Of a stretch of 64,000 nt of DNA, positions 8,158 to 17,436 are shown piece after piece. This stretch comes from Aureispira sp963837355 (GTDB taxonomy: Bacteria; Bacteroidota; Bacteroidia; Chitinophagales; Saprospiraceae): NCBI GenBank assembly GCA_963837355.1, contig CAWIMY010000007.1, forward strand, positions 1,240,001-1,304,000, in the 5' to 3' direction. The position numbers were made by a program, and so were the translations under genes. The notes beneath the pieces are model-generated. The model ran no database searches. It was not told the DNA's origin and saw nothing but the letters and a program-made list of their open reading frames with translations. Each line of letters starts with the position of its first letter. Positions within the stretch are counted from its first letter, which is position 1.

Positions 8158-8652
8158 TTAATCTTGTTCAGCATCTTCGGATAGCAATAGGCAATCAATT
8201 CCTTGGTAACGCAAATTCTTATCATAACGCAATACACAAGCTCTTCCCAGCGAGGTTTCGGCATATTCATAAATAGGCGTGCCGTTTCTTAAAATAGTTT
8301 TCAAGCCTTCATTGACAATATAGACGGCGTACTGTTGCGCTTCACGTTCTATCTCCAGCGTTAACACGACTATCGTTTTTCCTGTATGTTGTAAGCTGTA
8401 GGCTAAGAGTTGGGCTTCGTTCTTGACCAAAATTTGAGTGCTCCCAATGCGCTCAGGCAACTGCTGTGCTAAGGTGGCCTCCTCGCTTTTGAGGAGTAGG
8501 AGCGGAGGCACCCATTGGAAGCTGTTTTTCATTGCTGATAAATACTGCGTCAATGCCGTGCTGGTCAATTGGGCGGAAGTGTTCGACGAAACGCTCGTCC
8601 AACTAACACTCAAACTGCTACTTAGCAGTAAAAAAATGAAGATAATTTTCAT
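8158..8652 (-). CDS. Small secreted protein of unknown function
   Basis: Protein of 164 aa starting with a signal peptide (MKIIFIFLLLSSSLSV). The body alternates hydrophobic strands (ILVKNEAQLLAYSL, KTIVVLTLEIE, YAVYIVNEGLKTIL) with two late cysteines (RACVLRYDK and GIDCLLL), suggesting a small beta-rich periplasmic domain. No family recognised. It lies next to the caspase island but has no visible link to it. Confidence 0.55.
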   Translation of the reverse strand: MKIIFIFLLLSSSLSVSWTSVSSNTSAQLTSTALTQYLSAMKNSFQWVPPLLLLKSEEATLAQQLPERIGSTQILVKNEAQLLAYSLQHTGKTIVVLTLEIEREAQQYAVYIVNEGLKTILRNGTPIYEYAETSLGRACVLRYDKNLRYQGIDCLLLSEDAEQD

Positions 8653-9012
8653 AATTAGTAGTCTTATGAACGGCTGTTGTCAAAAAAAGGAACGCCGCTA
8701 GTTAAGTTACTTTCCAGCTTTTTATTGAAAAAAGAGGGGCTTTTAGCTGGAAGAGGCGGGGCATTTGGAAAACGTAAAGGAGGAATTATTGCTAAGCAAC
8801 TTTGCGGGGAGCATCGGAAGCTTAGTACTTAAGATAAAGAGAATAGTTAATATTACGTAAGATTAACCCCATTATTATTGCGATTACTGCTACTTGATAG
8901 AGAAGATTACAGCAACAACCGTTACATGGTGATATTTTTATTATTATAATAATTGGCTGGCGCAGCCTTAAAACTGCCCTCTAGCCTTGTTGAGCTACTA
9001 ATTAGAGAAGCG
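8653..9012. other. Intergenic stretch, no gene seen
   Basis: About 360 bases between the small secreted protein and the caspase-like gene. It is AT-rich with short TA-rich runs around 8840-8950. I see no ORF, RNA gene or strong hairpin. It marks the left edge of the NLR-like island. Confidence 0.4.
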
Positions 9013-10986
9013 TTAGGTTATTTTTTTCTTTAAGTGGAAAGCCAAAGTACAGGCATCCCAATCGAAGATTTTTACCCGTTTTGGGGCCACCATTCTTGAT
9101 TTTATCCCGTCCATCAAGGAATCTTCTAAGGGCAATTCTGCCAACATAAAGCCCTCTATACTGGGTAGTTTCTCTTTACTGACAATAACTTTCAAGTAAT
9201 TCGTCAATTCCGTTTCCTGCGCGCTGCCAATGGACAATAGGCTATAATTGGGATCAATGAGCTGCTCTATGGATGTCCGTGTAGGTAAGGGGATATTGAA
9301 TCCCAAGGGAATAACGCCATAATCGGCACTGATTAAAAGATAAGCAAGGTAATAATCTTGCGAAGAGGACATATTTCTAACCGCTACTTGGTACTCCACA
9401 ACTTCTTCTGCTTCATACGTCACAACGACTTGGTGGTATTCTTTTTGTGGGAATTTGTTGGCGCTGTTTAGGTCAATGGTTTTAGAGACGCCCTTTTCTG
9501 AGTACACACATTGAACGTTTTGGGCGGCCTCTGTTTTAAAGGTCAATAAAATATCGTCGATAAGAACCGCAGACTTGGGATTGGCCAATTTTATGGTGCG
9601 TTGCCACTGGCGAATATGTTCCAAGCGGGTAATCAACAGCTCCAGAAGCCGTTCATTGGTTAGGGCTTTTCGGTCAAAAGAAAGTAAGACAACCGAGCGT
9701 TTTTGCTCGTACAAGTGGTAGACTTGTGCCGCTTCCTGCCAAACAATGTTAAAACGGCAATTGTCAATAGGAGTAACGAACGCAATTTGGGCTAGATCTC
9801 GGCTTTTGACTCCTTCCTCCAAGCGAATGAGGTCTGTTGCCGCTCCCGTAAATCCAACCAATAAGGGGGCGATGGTAACTTCCAAGAGTTCGGCCCAATA
9901 GCGCTCTTGATAATCCATCGTAGGCAAAGAAAGATGAATAGGGCTGTCTTTTAAGCCGATAAATTGCACCTCACCAGTACCTATAGCCACCGTTTGGCTT
10001 TCGTCCTCAAACAAATTAAAGAAAATAGAGCGTTCTAAATCAATCGGAAAACCTAAGGCTGCTCCAAATTGCACGTTATAAAGGATGCCTTCTGATTCTT
10101 TCACCACTTTGAAGCGCTTTGGTTGTTCGGCGGAAGCCTGACCCGTTATAAAAACTCGGTTGACATCAAACTTGTGGTGCGCTTCAAATTGCGGAATTTG
10201 CTTGACGGAAAAGTCGAGGAGTTGACTGCGGACGGCTTCATAGACTTGTTCGTAGGTTTGGTTTTTTTGATGGTTGTTCAAGACCATCAACAGCGCTTGC
10301 GTAAACCAACCGCCGTGCTTATTTTCCTTGGCATACTCGGTCGCTTCGCAAGCATGAAAGCTTACATAGGAAGGGTTAGGGAGTGCCGTTATTTTTTTGT
10401 GTTGTAAGAGTTGTTTGTAATAATAGAACTTATTGGCGGCTACCGTCGTATCGTACAAGTAGTGTTCAACTTTTCTAGGAGTTTCAATGCCTTCAAATAG
10501 CCGTGTAACTTGGTTGGGATGCGAAGCAAACGTTACGGCATGGGAGGTGTCCAGCACAACAATTGTTTCGGCGTTGTTTCTTCCTATATACTGTAGGAGA
10601 ACGAGCAGTTCTTTGTCGGATAGGTCGTATTTTTTGGCGGTACGGCTATCGTGGCAAACCAAGGTCTGTTCTACGTCTATGGTATCGAATTTTTCAAAGA
10701 CTGGATTTTCCTTCGCCCAAGAACCATGTCCTGCAAAGAAGAAAAAAGCCACGTCATTTTCTTGGGCTTGTCCCAAGTGCTGTTCCAATTCTCGAATAAT
10801 GTTCCCTCGGGTAGCGGCTTGATCCAGGAGCGAATGAACCACTATTTCAAAGGCTCTCTGATAGGTTGTTTCTAGATAACGCTGCATATTTTCCACATCA
10901 ACATGCGTGTACTTTAAATTGGGAATCAAAGGGCGCGCATAGTCGTTGATACCAACTAGGAGGGCATATAATTTTCGGGTAGCCAT
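9013..10986 (-). CDS. Caspase-like (C14) protein with Cys-to-Ser active site; pseudocaspase
   Basis: Protein of 657 aa whose first ~280 residues form a metacaspase-type C14 domain (YALLVGINDY at 7-16, His in FFFFAGHGSW at residue 87). At the catalytic position, where active homologues read DSCHSG, this protein reads DTSHAV, with Ser148 (codon 10543-10545) replacing Cys. The remaining ~370 residues align with the middle of the 1142-aa caspase-lipase of this locus (DYYLAYLLISADYGVIPLGFN, ending FDWDACTLAFHLKK), but the lipase domain is missing. Either it is a catalytically dead partner or regulator, or Ser serves as a weak nucleophile. It lies just beyond the convergent CHAT gene. Confidence 0.85.
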   Translation of the reverse strand: MATRKLYALLVGINDYARPLIPNLKYTHVDVENMQRYLETTYQRAFEIVVHSLLDQAATRGNIIRELEQHLGQAQENDVAFFFFAGHGSWAKENPVFEKFDTIDVEQTLVCHDSRTAKKYDLSDKELLVLLQYIGRNNAETIVVLDTSHAVTFASHPNQVTRLFEGIETPRKVEHYLYDTTVAANKFYYYKQLLQHKKITALPNPSYVSFHACEATEYAKENKHGGWFTQALLMVLNNHQKNQTYEQVYEAVRSQLLDFSVKQIPQFEAHHKFDVNRVFITGQASAEQPKRFKVVKESEGILYNVQFGAALGFPIDLERSIFFNLFEDESQTVAIGTGEVQFIGLKDSPIHLSLPTMDYQERYWAELLEVTIAPLLVGFTGAATDLIRLEEGVKSRDLAQIAFVTPIDNCRFNIVWQEAAQVYHLYEQKRSVVLLSFDRKALTNERLLELLITRLEHIRQWQRTIKLANPKSAVLIDDILLTFKTEAAQNVQCVYSEKGVSKTIDLNSANKFPQKEYHQVVVTYEAEEVVEYQVAVRNMSSSQDYYLAYLLISADYGVIPLGFNIPLPTRTSIEQLIDPNYSLLSIGSAQETELTNYLKVIVSKEKLPSIEGFMLAELPLEDSLMDGIKSRMVAPKRVKIFDWDACTLAFHLKKKIT

Positions 10987-11322
10987 AGTTAAAAAAGCTT
11001 AGGAAGTATGCTAGCTATAGCGCGGCGCTAAACTAGGGAAGGGTAAAAAAGAAAAAGACACGCAGGTATTAACGCGAGAAAACAATTGCTATAACTTTCG
11101 TAAGATAGGGAAAAAAATCAAAACACACTCGGTAGGGGTATTTTCAAAATCAACTGTAATCCCTGCAAGGCTTAGACTTATAATAAAGTACTTTTTTAGT
11201 ACATTGTAGCCCAACTTTAAGTAGGACCGAGGGGAACAAGCGGTTTGGTGCAAGGTACTAAGGGGCTGCCCGCTTACGCGCAAAGCGCGCTACAACTAAA
11301 ACAATTAAAACAACTAAACCTG
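10987..11322. other. Divergent intergenic region between pseudocaspase and CHAT genes
   Basis: About 336 bases that must hold the promoters of both divergent genes. A TAACTTTC near 11091-11098 is a 7/8 match to TAnnTTTG on the plus strand. The conserved promoter element found upstream of the other island operons is not visible here, so this pair may be regulated separately. Confidence 0.35.
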
Positions 11323-12198
11323 ATGGAGATACAAGCTATTCTAGACCTAATTGATGCGGTACAAATTTATGATGCCTTTGATGCCCTAGATGACTTGGGA
11401 ATGGACAGTGACGAATACCAACAATTGGTAGAAGAATACGACAATGGCGCCAAGCCCGATTTTATCCGCCGCTTCAAGCAATTTGTTACCGACTTAAATA
11501 AACAGGAAGAAAAAGAACCTAGGCCTCCAACCACTAAGAACACGATTCGTAATAGAGGGGATAATAATACAATTATACAAGGTATTAGTAACAGTAATAT
11601 CGGGCAACCCAACGCGCCCCAAAAAGCCCTGACCAAAATTCTATTCCTAGCCGCCAACCCCAAAAATACCCAATCGTTAAACCTGAATACCGAATACCGC
11701 AGTTTACAGCAAGAAATGCGACAGGGGAGCCAGCGCGATACCTTCGAATGGCTGTCGCCCATTTTTGCCGCTACATTAACCGAAATGATGCGCGGATTGA
11801 ACCAACATCCCCACATCATCCACTTTTCGGGGCACGGACAAAACACAGGCTTGGTCTTGGAAGATGATAAAGGCTACGCCCAAGAGGTTTCCAATGAGAT
11901 GTTGGAGCTATTGTTTGACGATTTAAAAGACACCGTCCGTATAATTGTGCTCAACTGTTGCTATTCGGCTAGACAGGCTCAATTTTTATCCCAACTCGGC
12001 TGCTACGTGATTGGCTACAATGTACCTGTAGGGGACAAAGTCGCGCAGTCTTTTGCCAAGGGCTTCTATTTAGGGTTGAGTGATGGCAAGAATTTCAAAG
12101 CGGCGCTCAATGCTGGGCGTGTCCTAGTCATGGGGGAGCAACCCAAGGACAAATTGCCCTTGGAGGTGTGGAAAGATGGGGTGTTGGTAGCGCTGTAG
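11323..12198 (+). CDS. EAD-like/CHAT-type caspase-fold protease
   Basis: Protein of 291 aa from the ATG at 11323. Residues 1-~62 form a small acidic helical domain like an effector-associated domain (ILDLIDAVQIYDAFDALDDL). Residues ~73-93 carry the Asn/Gly motif NRGDNNTIIQGISNSNI, also found in both 458-aa adaptors. From ~105 on there is a CHAT-like domain: ILFLAANP, the catalytic His in HIIHFSGHG and the catalytic Cys in VLNCCYSARQA. CHAT proteases are caspase-superfamily effectors of bacterial immunity and death systems. It is the only plus-strand gene in the island and overlaps the tail of the first STAND gene by 75 bases. Confidence 0.8.
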   Translation: MEIQAILDLIDAVQIYDAFDALDDLGMDSDEYQQLVEEYDNGAKPDFIRRFKQFVTDLNKQEEKEPRPPTTKNTIRNRGDNNTIIQGISNSNIGQPNAPQKALTKILFLAANPKNTQSLNLNTEYRSLQQEMRQGSQRDTFEWLSPIFAATLTEMMRGLNQHPHIIHFSGHGQNTGLVLEDDKGYAQEVSNEMLELLFDDLKDTVRIIVLNCCYSARQAQFLSQLGCYVIGYNVPVGDKVAQSFAKGFYLGLSDGKNFKAALNAGRVLVMGEQPKDKLPLEVWKDGVLVAL

Positions 12199-15100
12199 GC
12201 GGGGTTTTAAAATCGTAGCGCCTAGTCTTCTTCTTCTTCTTCTTCTCTCTAAATCCATTAAAAAGATAAAATCTCCTTCGGCATCCGTAACCATAAGACT
12301 AAGGTCAGGAAGTTGTTCTTTAAAGAAGAGCAACTGTTTTACATTAGCGTCGTAGTATTCGTCTTTGTGCAGAACATAAGAAAAGATCCATAGATTTTTG
12401 AGCGTACTAACGTCAGGAATTTGGCGCAGGTTCTTCGTATTGTCAATGTCCAATATTTTGAGTACTGTCAAACCTCCAATACCAGCAGGGAGTTGTTCAA
12501 AAGAGCCACTCAACGTCAGAATTCCCAAGTTTTTTAGTGCTCCAAGTCCCTCAGGAATAGTGGTTATAGCCTTGCTTTCTAAGGTTAATTGCTCTAAGTT
12601 TCTTATGGTAAAAATGCTAGTGGGGACATCTCGAAAGCTGCCCGAAAGAGATAAAAGCCTCAATTTTTTTAACGCTTTGAAATTATCGGGAACAGTTTGA
12701 AGTTGTGCATCTAACAACTTTAATACTTGGAGTTCTTTTAATTTAAAAATACTGGTAGGGAAGTCTTTAAATGGACTAGAAATGATGAGTTGTTCTAAGG
12801 CTCTCAATTGACCCACGTTATCTGGGATGGATTGAATTTGACCATTTCCTATCTCTAGGATTTTCAACTTTTTCAACTTAAATACTTCTACAGGGAATGA
12901 TTCTAGGGGCGCATCTAAAAATAGCATCTCTAAGTTTTTTAGTTGGCCAATGGCACTTGGAACTTTTTTTATAGCTGTGCGCAATAACTCCAATTTGAGG
13001 AGTTGTTGGAAATTGAAAATTTCAGAAGGGACATTCTCTAACGGCGCGCCTAAGACCAAGGATTTTAACTTAACCAATCGGCTTATCTCCTTAGGAATAA
13101 CTTTCAAATTAGTCTCGGAGAGGGTTAATCGTTCTAGGTCTCTTAGTTGGAAAAGCTCTTCTGGAATGCGCTTGATGGGTGCTTCTAAAGAAAATTCTCT
13201 CAATTGACGAAGTTGAGCAATCGCTGTCGGAATAGTGGACAGAGCTGTTTCTTCTAGTAGTAAACTCTCCAAGTTTTTAAGGCTAAAAATTTCTTTAGGT
13301 AGGCTTACTAGAGGAGCTGCTAACGATAGTTTTATTAATTGATCGAGCTGTCCGATAGTAGCAGGAAGGGTGGTTTGTTCCACTTGCCCAAGGGCGAGTA
13401 TGCGTAGGTTTTTTAGCTCAAAAACATTATTGGGAACCTTTTTTTCGCTTAGAGAGGAAAGGTACAACTCTTTCAAATTTTGAAGCTGGGCAATGGTACT
13501 AGGAAGCTCCTTTAGATAAGTTTGTCTCAAATCTAGCCGCTCCAATTTATGGAAATTGCCAATCGAAGCAGGTAGCGATTGAAACTCCGTTCCACTGAGA
13601 TCCAGCCATTTTAGATTTTTGAATGCTGCAATTTCGGGAGGAAAAACTTCTAGGGGATTTTCTCCTAAGAATAATAATTCAATTCGATCCTCGATGTTAC
13701 TTTTACCCGCTATTCTTTTGAGAATCGTCGTAACTTCTTCGTTGGTTAATCCCGAAAAATCTAGCGCTAGTTTCTCTTCGTTTCTGTCAAGCATCATAAA
13801 GAGCTCTTCGTAGGTGGAGGCTACCGCTGTTTCTAAGACATCTAATCGGCGAAGCAAGGCGCTTTGGGTGTTATTTTTTAGTAAGACGGCTTGTAGAGAA
13901 TCGACCTCTGCTTTGGATAGAACGGCTTGTATATTACTACCATTTTTTATAAGTGCGGGAATATCGACGAGTTGATACCGAGTACCCTCCGTATCAACTA
14001 AATATTTGATGTATTTATACTTTAGTCCATTTTTTGAGTCGTCTTTTTCCGTACTCATAATCTCCATCTCTGCATAGCCTGTTGCTGCATCAAAGGGTTC
14101 TCCTTTGTCGTATTCATACGCAATAACAGGCGCTCCATCTTTGTTGATGAAGCCGTACTTGCCATTGTGGAAAGCTAGGGCTAAGTTACCCCCATAAAAA
14201 TCCATTGCCTTAATAATCTTCTCATTTTTTTCGTTGGCTTTTACGGCCTGTGTTTGTCTCAACTTAGCTAATCTCTCAGCAATCTGTGCCGCTTGTTTGC
14301 GTTGTTCTGCTACAATGACGGCTGCTCTGGAAGCATCATTGGCCTTAACAGCTTTCTTTTCGGAGATTTCAGCTGATTTTTTGGCCCGCTCGGCCTCCTC
14401 TTGTGCGCGTACTGCTACGCGCTCTGCTGCGCTTGCTGCCAAGGCGGCTTTATTGGCTTGTATGGCTTTCTGGTTCGAATAGAGCGCAAACCCCAAAATA
14501 ACCGCAAAAATCAATAGAATTAGGGCCGCTATCAGTATTTTTCTTCTTCTGGCTTCTCTCTGTGCTTGCACTACTTTGGCCTGACTTTCGGCAATCAACT
14601 GCTTTTCTACAGGACTCAACGACAACCGCCCCAGAAAAGGACTAATAAACAACAACTGTTTTTCCGAAAACAGCTCGCGCGTTTCGTCTTTGAGTAGACT
14701 TTGGCTTTTGATGAGGTTACGGACTTCTAAGAGGGCAATTTCGTCGTCACTGCGTTTCTCGGCAATTCTTAAGGCGAGCGAATCGTGGGCGATTTCATAC
14801 AGCTCCTCGTCTTCCAAATAGCGCAAAATACGTCTGTTCATCAAGGCTAGTACCACCTGTTCGGTCAGAGGGTCGGAGATGTCGGGCAATTGTTGGTGTA
14901 AGCCCTTTAAGCTAATGGGTTCTTTGGTACCGTCTACGGTGACAAACGGCGACAAAATTTGCCAAATCGTTTTGCGGTCGCAGCGGTGGTCGTTGGCAAT
15001 TTCTACAATTTGCTCATCCAAGAAATCGCGTAGGATGTTACCAATATCACCAATTTCGGCCAATGCCGCTAGGGTCAAAGTCGCTTCTGTGGTAGGATTT

Positions 15101-15942
15101 TTTGATTGGTCTTTAGAAATATGGCGGTAAAACTTGTCTAGGAAAACTTGTAGGTAGGGAAGTTGGATGGTCAGGGTTTTTTCTTTGCCCCTAATTTTTT
15201 CAAACACCTGTTCAGCAATCGCGTCCGCTTCTGGTTCATGAATGTGAACAATGGATTTGCTAGAGCTCGTTACTCCCAAAACAACCGCTTTTACTTTTTC
15301 CAAGTTCATGGGATCAATACGCAGTTTTTTGCGCAATAATTCAGGCACCACTTTTTCAAATTCGTATAAAGAGCCCAAGTACTCTTCCCGAATACTAAAG
15401 ATGAGTTTGACAGGCTGTTCTACCTTTAGAATCTCTTGAATGGTAGTGATAAACGCAGCCTGCTCTTCTTCGCTTCCCAAAATAAACAGCTCCTCAAATT
15501 GATCAAAAATCAAATAAATAGGCCGAAAGTGTTGGAGATAAATATTTTTTAGAAAAAGCTGGGTACTGGTCAGTGTTTTGTTGGTGGTGTTACTGTTTGG
15601 GTTACCCATAATATCCTCCAACCAATCCAACTCTTCCTTGCCTGCATGGGTCGGGTCACCTTGTCCGCCTACCGCAATCAAGGCCCTATTCAAGGACTCA
15701 TTGAGGTTTTTGTTTCTTCTAATAAAAATATCTAGCCAATCGTGTTCTTCAAACTGACTAGCCAAACCACACTGAATGAGGCTTGTTTTACCCGTACCAG
15801 AGGCACCGTATAACAACAGCGTATCTGACTGATAAATCATCTGATAGAGCTGTCGAACTTCTTCATCGCGCCCAAAAAAGATGTCTTTATCTTCGGCCGT
15901 GTAAGCATCTAAAAACTTGAACGGGTATATTTTATTATCCAT
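12124..15942 (-). CDS. nSTAND1-type ATPase with TM helix, WG-like region and LRRs (copy 1)
   Basis: NLR-like protein of 1272 aa. STAND ATPase: P-loop GASGTGKT at 46-53, Walker B IYLIFDQFEELF near 142-153 (FDQFEELF is typical of nSTAND1), and a winged-helix-like region with YEIAHDSLALRIAEKR. An ARRRK patch precedes one membrane helix (~469-488), then an Ala-rich coiled coil (~490-590), a WG-like segment (HNGKYGFINKDGAPVI) and about 20 leucine-rich repeats (LPASIGNFHKLERLDL type) to ~1190. The end is odd: a seven-Arg run from a CTT repeat, then ~35 residues antisense to the CHAT gene. Probably the sensor/switch paired with the adaptor 65 bases upstream. Confidence 0.88.
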   Translation of the reverse strand: MDNKIYPFKFLDAYTAEDKDIFFGRDEEVRQLYQMIYQSDTLLLYGASGTGKTSLIQCGLASQFEEHDWLDIFIRRNKNLNESLNRALIAVGGQGDPTHAGKEELDWLEDIMGNPNSNTTNKTLTSTQLFLKNIYLQHFRPIYLIFDQFEELFILGSEEEQAAFITTIQEILKVEQPVKLIFSIREEYLGSLYEFEKVVPELLRKKLRIDPMNLEKVKAVVLGVTSSSKSIVHIHEPEADAIAEQVFEKIRGKEKTLTIQLPYLQVFLDKFYRHISKDQSKNPTTEATLTLAALAEIGDIGNILRDFLDEQIVEIANDHRCDRKTIWQILSPFVTVDGTKEPISLKGLHQQLPDISDPLTEQVVLALMNRRILRYLEDEELYEIAHDSLALRIAEKRSDDEIALLEVRNLIKSQSLLKDETRELFSEKQLLFISPFLGRLSLSPVEKQLIAESQAKVVQAQREARRRKILIAALILLIFAVILGFALYSNQKAIQANKAALAASAAERVAVRAQEEAERAKKSAEISEKKAVKANDASRAAVIVAEQRKQAAQIAERLAKLRQTQAVKANEKNEKIIKAMDFYGGNLALAFHNGKYGFINKDGAPVIAYEYDKGEPFDAATGYAEMEIMSTEKDDSKNGLKYKYIKYLVDTEGTRYQLVDIPALIKNGSNIQAVLSKAEVDSLQAVLLKNNTQSALLRRLDVLETAVASTYEELFMMLDRNEEKLALDFSGLTNEEVTTILKRIAGKSNIEDRIELLFLGENPLEVFPPEIAAFKNLKWLDLSGTEFQSLPASIGNFHKLERLDLRQTYLKELPSTIAQLQNLKELYLSSLSEKKVPNNVFELKNLRILALGQVEQTTLPATIGQLDQLIKLSLAAPLVSLPKEIFSLKNLESLLLEETALSTIPTAIAQLRQLREFSLEAPIKRIPEELFQLRDLERLTLSETNLKVIPKEISRLVKLKSLVLGAPLENVPSEIFNFQQLLKLELLRTAIKKVPSAIGQLKNLEMLFLDAPLESFPVEVFKLKKLKILEIGNGQIQSIPDNVGQLRALEQLIISSPFKDFPTSIFKLKELQVLKLLDAQLQTVPDNFKALKKLRLLSLSGSFRDVPTSIFTIRNLEQLTLESKAITTIPEGLGALKNLGILTLSGSFEQLPAGIGGLTVLKILDIDNTKNLRQIPDVSTLKNLWIFSYVLHKDEYYDANVKQLLFFKEQLPDLSLMVTDAEGDFIFLMDLERRRRRRRLGATILKPRLQRYQHPIFPHLQGQFVLGLLPHD
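12225..12247. repeat. CTT triplet tract at the 3' end of STAND copy 1
   Basis: About seven TCT/CTT triplets in a row. In the annotated minus-strand frame they encode consecutive Arg; in a neighbouring frame they would encode Glu residues followed at once by GAC TAG, a natural stop before the convergent CHAT gene. Confidence 0.75.
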
Positions 15943-16007
15943 GAGGCTATTGTTCTACTAGAAAATGGGATGGGGGACAGGGCAGCAAAAGAGAGGTGGG
16001 GAAAGCA

Positions 16008-17384
16008 TTAACCAAACAAATCATCAAACTGAATGCTCTCCGAAGTATCGCCTTGTGTGCTGTTCTTAAGGAGCTCTTTTTTGGCATTTTCAAACTGGTT
16101 GTAAATCAAGTCAAACTTTAGTTTGATGTGGTTGTTTTTATCCCGCATCAGCTCCTCCACACTGTTATTTTCGCTAAGAATGTTAGAAAAATCAATGTTC
16201 TCTACACTGTTGTCATCCAAAAAACGATAATTGAGGCTGGCATCAGAAATGTGCTTGGAAGAGAAAAAGCAGACCTTCGCGCCGTTCTCAAAAATTTGGG
16301 TATTGTAATCAATGACAAAAGGAGAGAGGTTGATGTTCTTTTCGTGGTTGTCTAAATTACCATGTAGAATCACCGCATCCGTTACGACAGGCATTCCTAG
16401 AATGCTTATTTTTTCGGTATTTTCATTAAATTTTTGATCCACTCCTAATTCAATGTAATTGTGTACATATTGAGGAGAGGAAGTACGTTTCTCGTCATAA
16501 GCCACGCTCTTGATCGAGAGCATTTGATAGTTAATCAAGAAGACCAAATGCGTCAACAACTGTGTCAATTGTCCCTCTAGTTCAAAACAAGTCATCAAGG
16601 AATGCTGCGACTTCTCTAGCAGCCCATACAGCTTTTGGATACGGGAACAAGTCTTCTTAAAGCGCGCGATGTTCAGCGTTTTTAGCTCCACTAAAGGCAA
16701 GGGGATTTGATGTTTATCAAAGAGTTGCAGCAGCACCTCTAGTAGTGTAGCATAAGCCGTTACATTGCGTTCAATCGAATCGTCAAAAAACAGCGTCAAT
16801 TCTTTCGTTTCTATTTCATCCAAGGCATAATTCCCTGTTTTCTGCGCATCCCAAAAGGCAGAAAGCAACGTAAAATTGAGCAACTGTATGGCTTTTTGAG
16901 CAATCAAGTAGCCATTTTTGAGGTAGGTTTGCTGCTTGCGTTCCGATAAAGGTTCCTTGCCAATAGCAACAATTTTGCGCAGCTGAATGCCAATGACCCC
17001 AATAAAGGCAAAGGTGATGAGATTTTTGGCCACATCCGCAAAACGGCTATCGTTTTCCCACCCTTCCATCGACTGCACTTTAGCTAAAAATTTCTGGGCA
17101 GGCAGCAAGTCGTTCTCTGCCAGTGCTACCATGAGCTTCTTGGTCAAGAGCACATTAAAGGTCTTCTTGATGCCCAAGTCCGCTTGTCCAATTTGGCTCA
17201 AATCGTAGATTTTGTCCGCCATTTGGACTTGCTGTACATTCATTTGTTCCAGCAAGGCATGGAGGGTCGCCATCTCGTTTTGGATCTCTTGCGTAGCGCC
17301 ATTAACCTCTAGGGTAATATTACTATCCGTAATGCCTTGGATAATAATATTATTGTTCCCTTGGTTGCTTATTGTATTTTCCAT
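16008..17384 (-). CDS. 458-aa amyloid-motif adaptor-like protein (copy 1)
   Basis: No named family recognised. The N-terminus carries the Asn/Gln/Gly-rich, strand-prone motif NQGNNNIIIQGITDSNI within the first 25 residues, followed by a short helical part (EIQNEMATLHALLEQMNVQQVQ) and then a mostly helical body with a conserved-looking core FAFIGVIGIQLRKI near 128. The C-terminus is less hydrophobic (VVTDAVIL, SPFVIDYNTQ). It is a close paralogue of the protein at 24703-26079, and both sit directly upstream of an nSTAND1 ATPase. The N-terminal motif resembles short NLR-associated amyloid signalling motifs and recurs in the CHAT protease, so an adaptor role is inferred. It lies 52 bases after the caspase-lipase. 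Confidence 0.75.
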   Translation of the reverse strand: MENTISNQGNNNIIIQGITDSNITLEVNGATQEIQNEMATLHALLEQMNVQQVQMADKIYDLSQIGQADLGIKKTFNVLLTKKLMVALAENDLLPAQKFLAKVQSMEGWENDSRFADVAKNLITFAFIGVIGIQLRKIVAIGKEPLSERKQQTYLKNGYLIAQKAIQLLNFTLLSAFWDAQKTGNYALDEIETKELTLFFDDSIERNVTAYATLLEVLLQLFDKHQIPLPLVELKTLNIARFKKTCSRIQKLYGLLEKSQHSLMTCFELEGQLTQLLTHLVFLINYQMLSIKSVAYDEKRTSSPQYVHNYIELGVDQKFNENTEKISILGMPVVTDAVILHGNLDNHEKNINLSPFVIDYNTQIFENGAKVCFFSSKHISDASLNYRFLDDNSVENIDFSNILSENNSVEELMRDKNNHIKLKFDLIYNQFENAKKELLKNSTQGDTSESIQFDDLFG

Positions 17385-17436
17385 GAAAGTTTAGTGTGCT
17401 CGGTATAAGTTGCTGTTAGAAAGAAAGGTAAGCGTA

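Noticed and set aside
10123..10875. Several plus-strand frames opposite the pseudocaspase
   Set aside because: No starts with context, no motifs, overlapping each other; shadows of the minus-strand gene.
11367..11846. 159-codon minus-strand frame opposite the CHAT gene
   Set aside because: Cys/Ser/Trp-rich shadow; the CHAT gene on the other strand has clear catalytic motifs.
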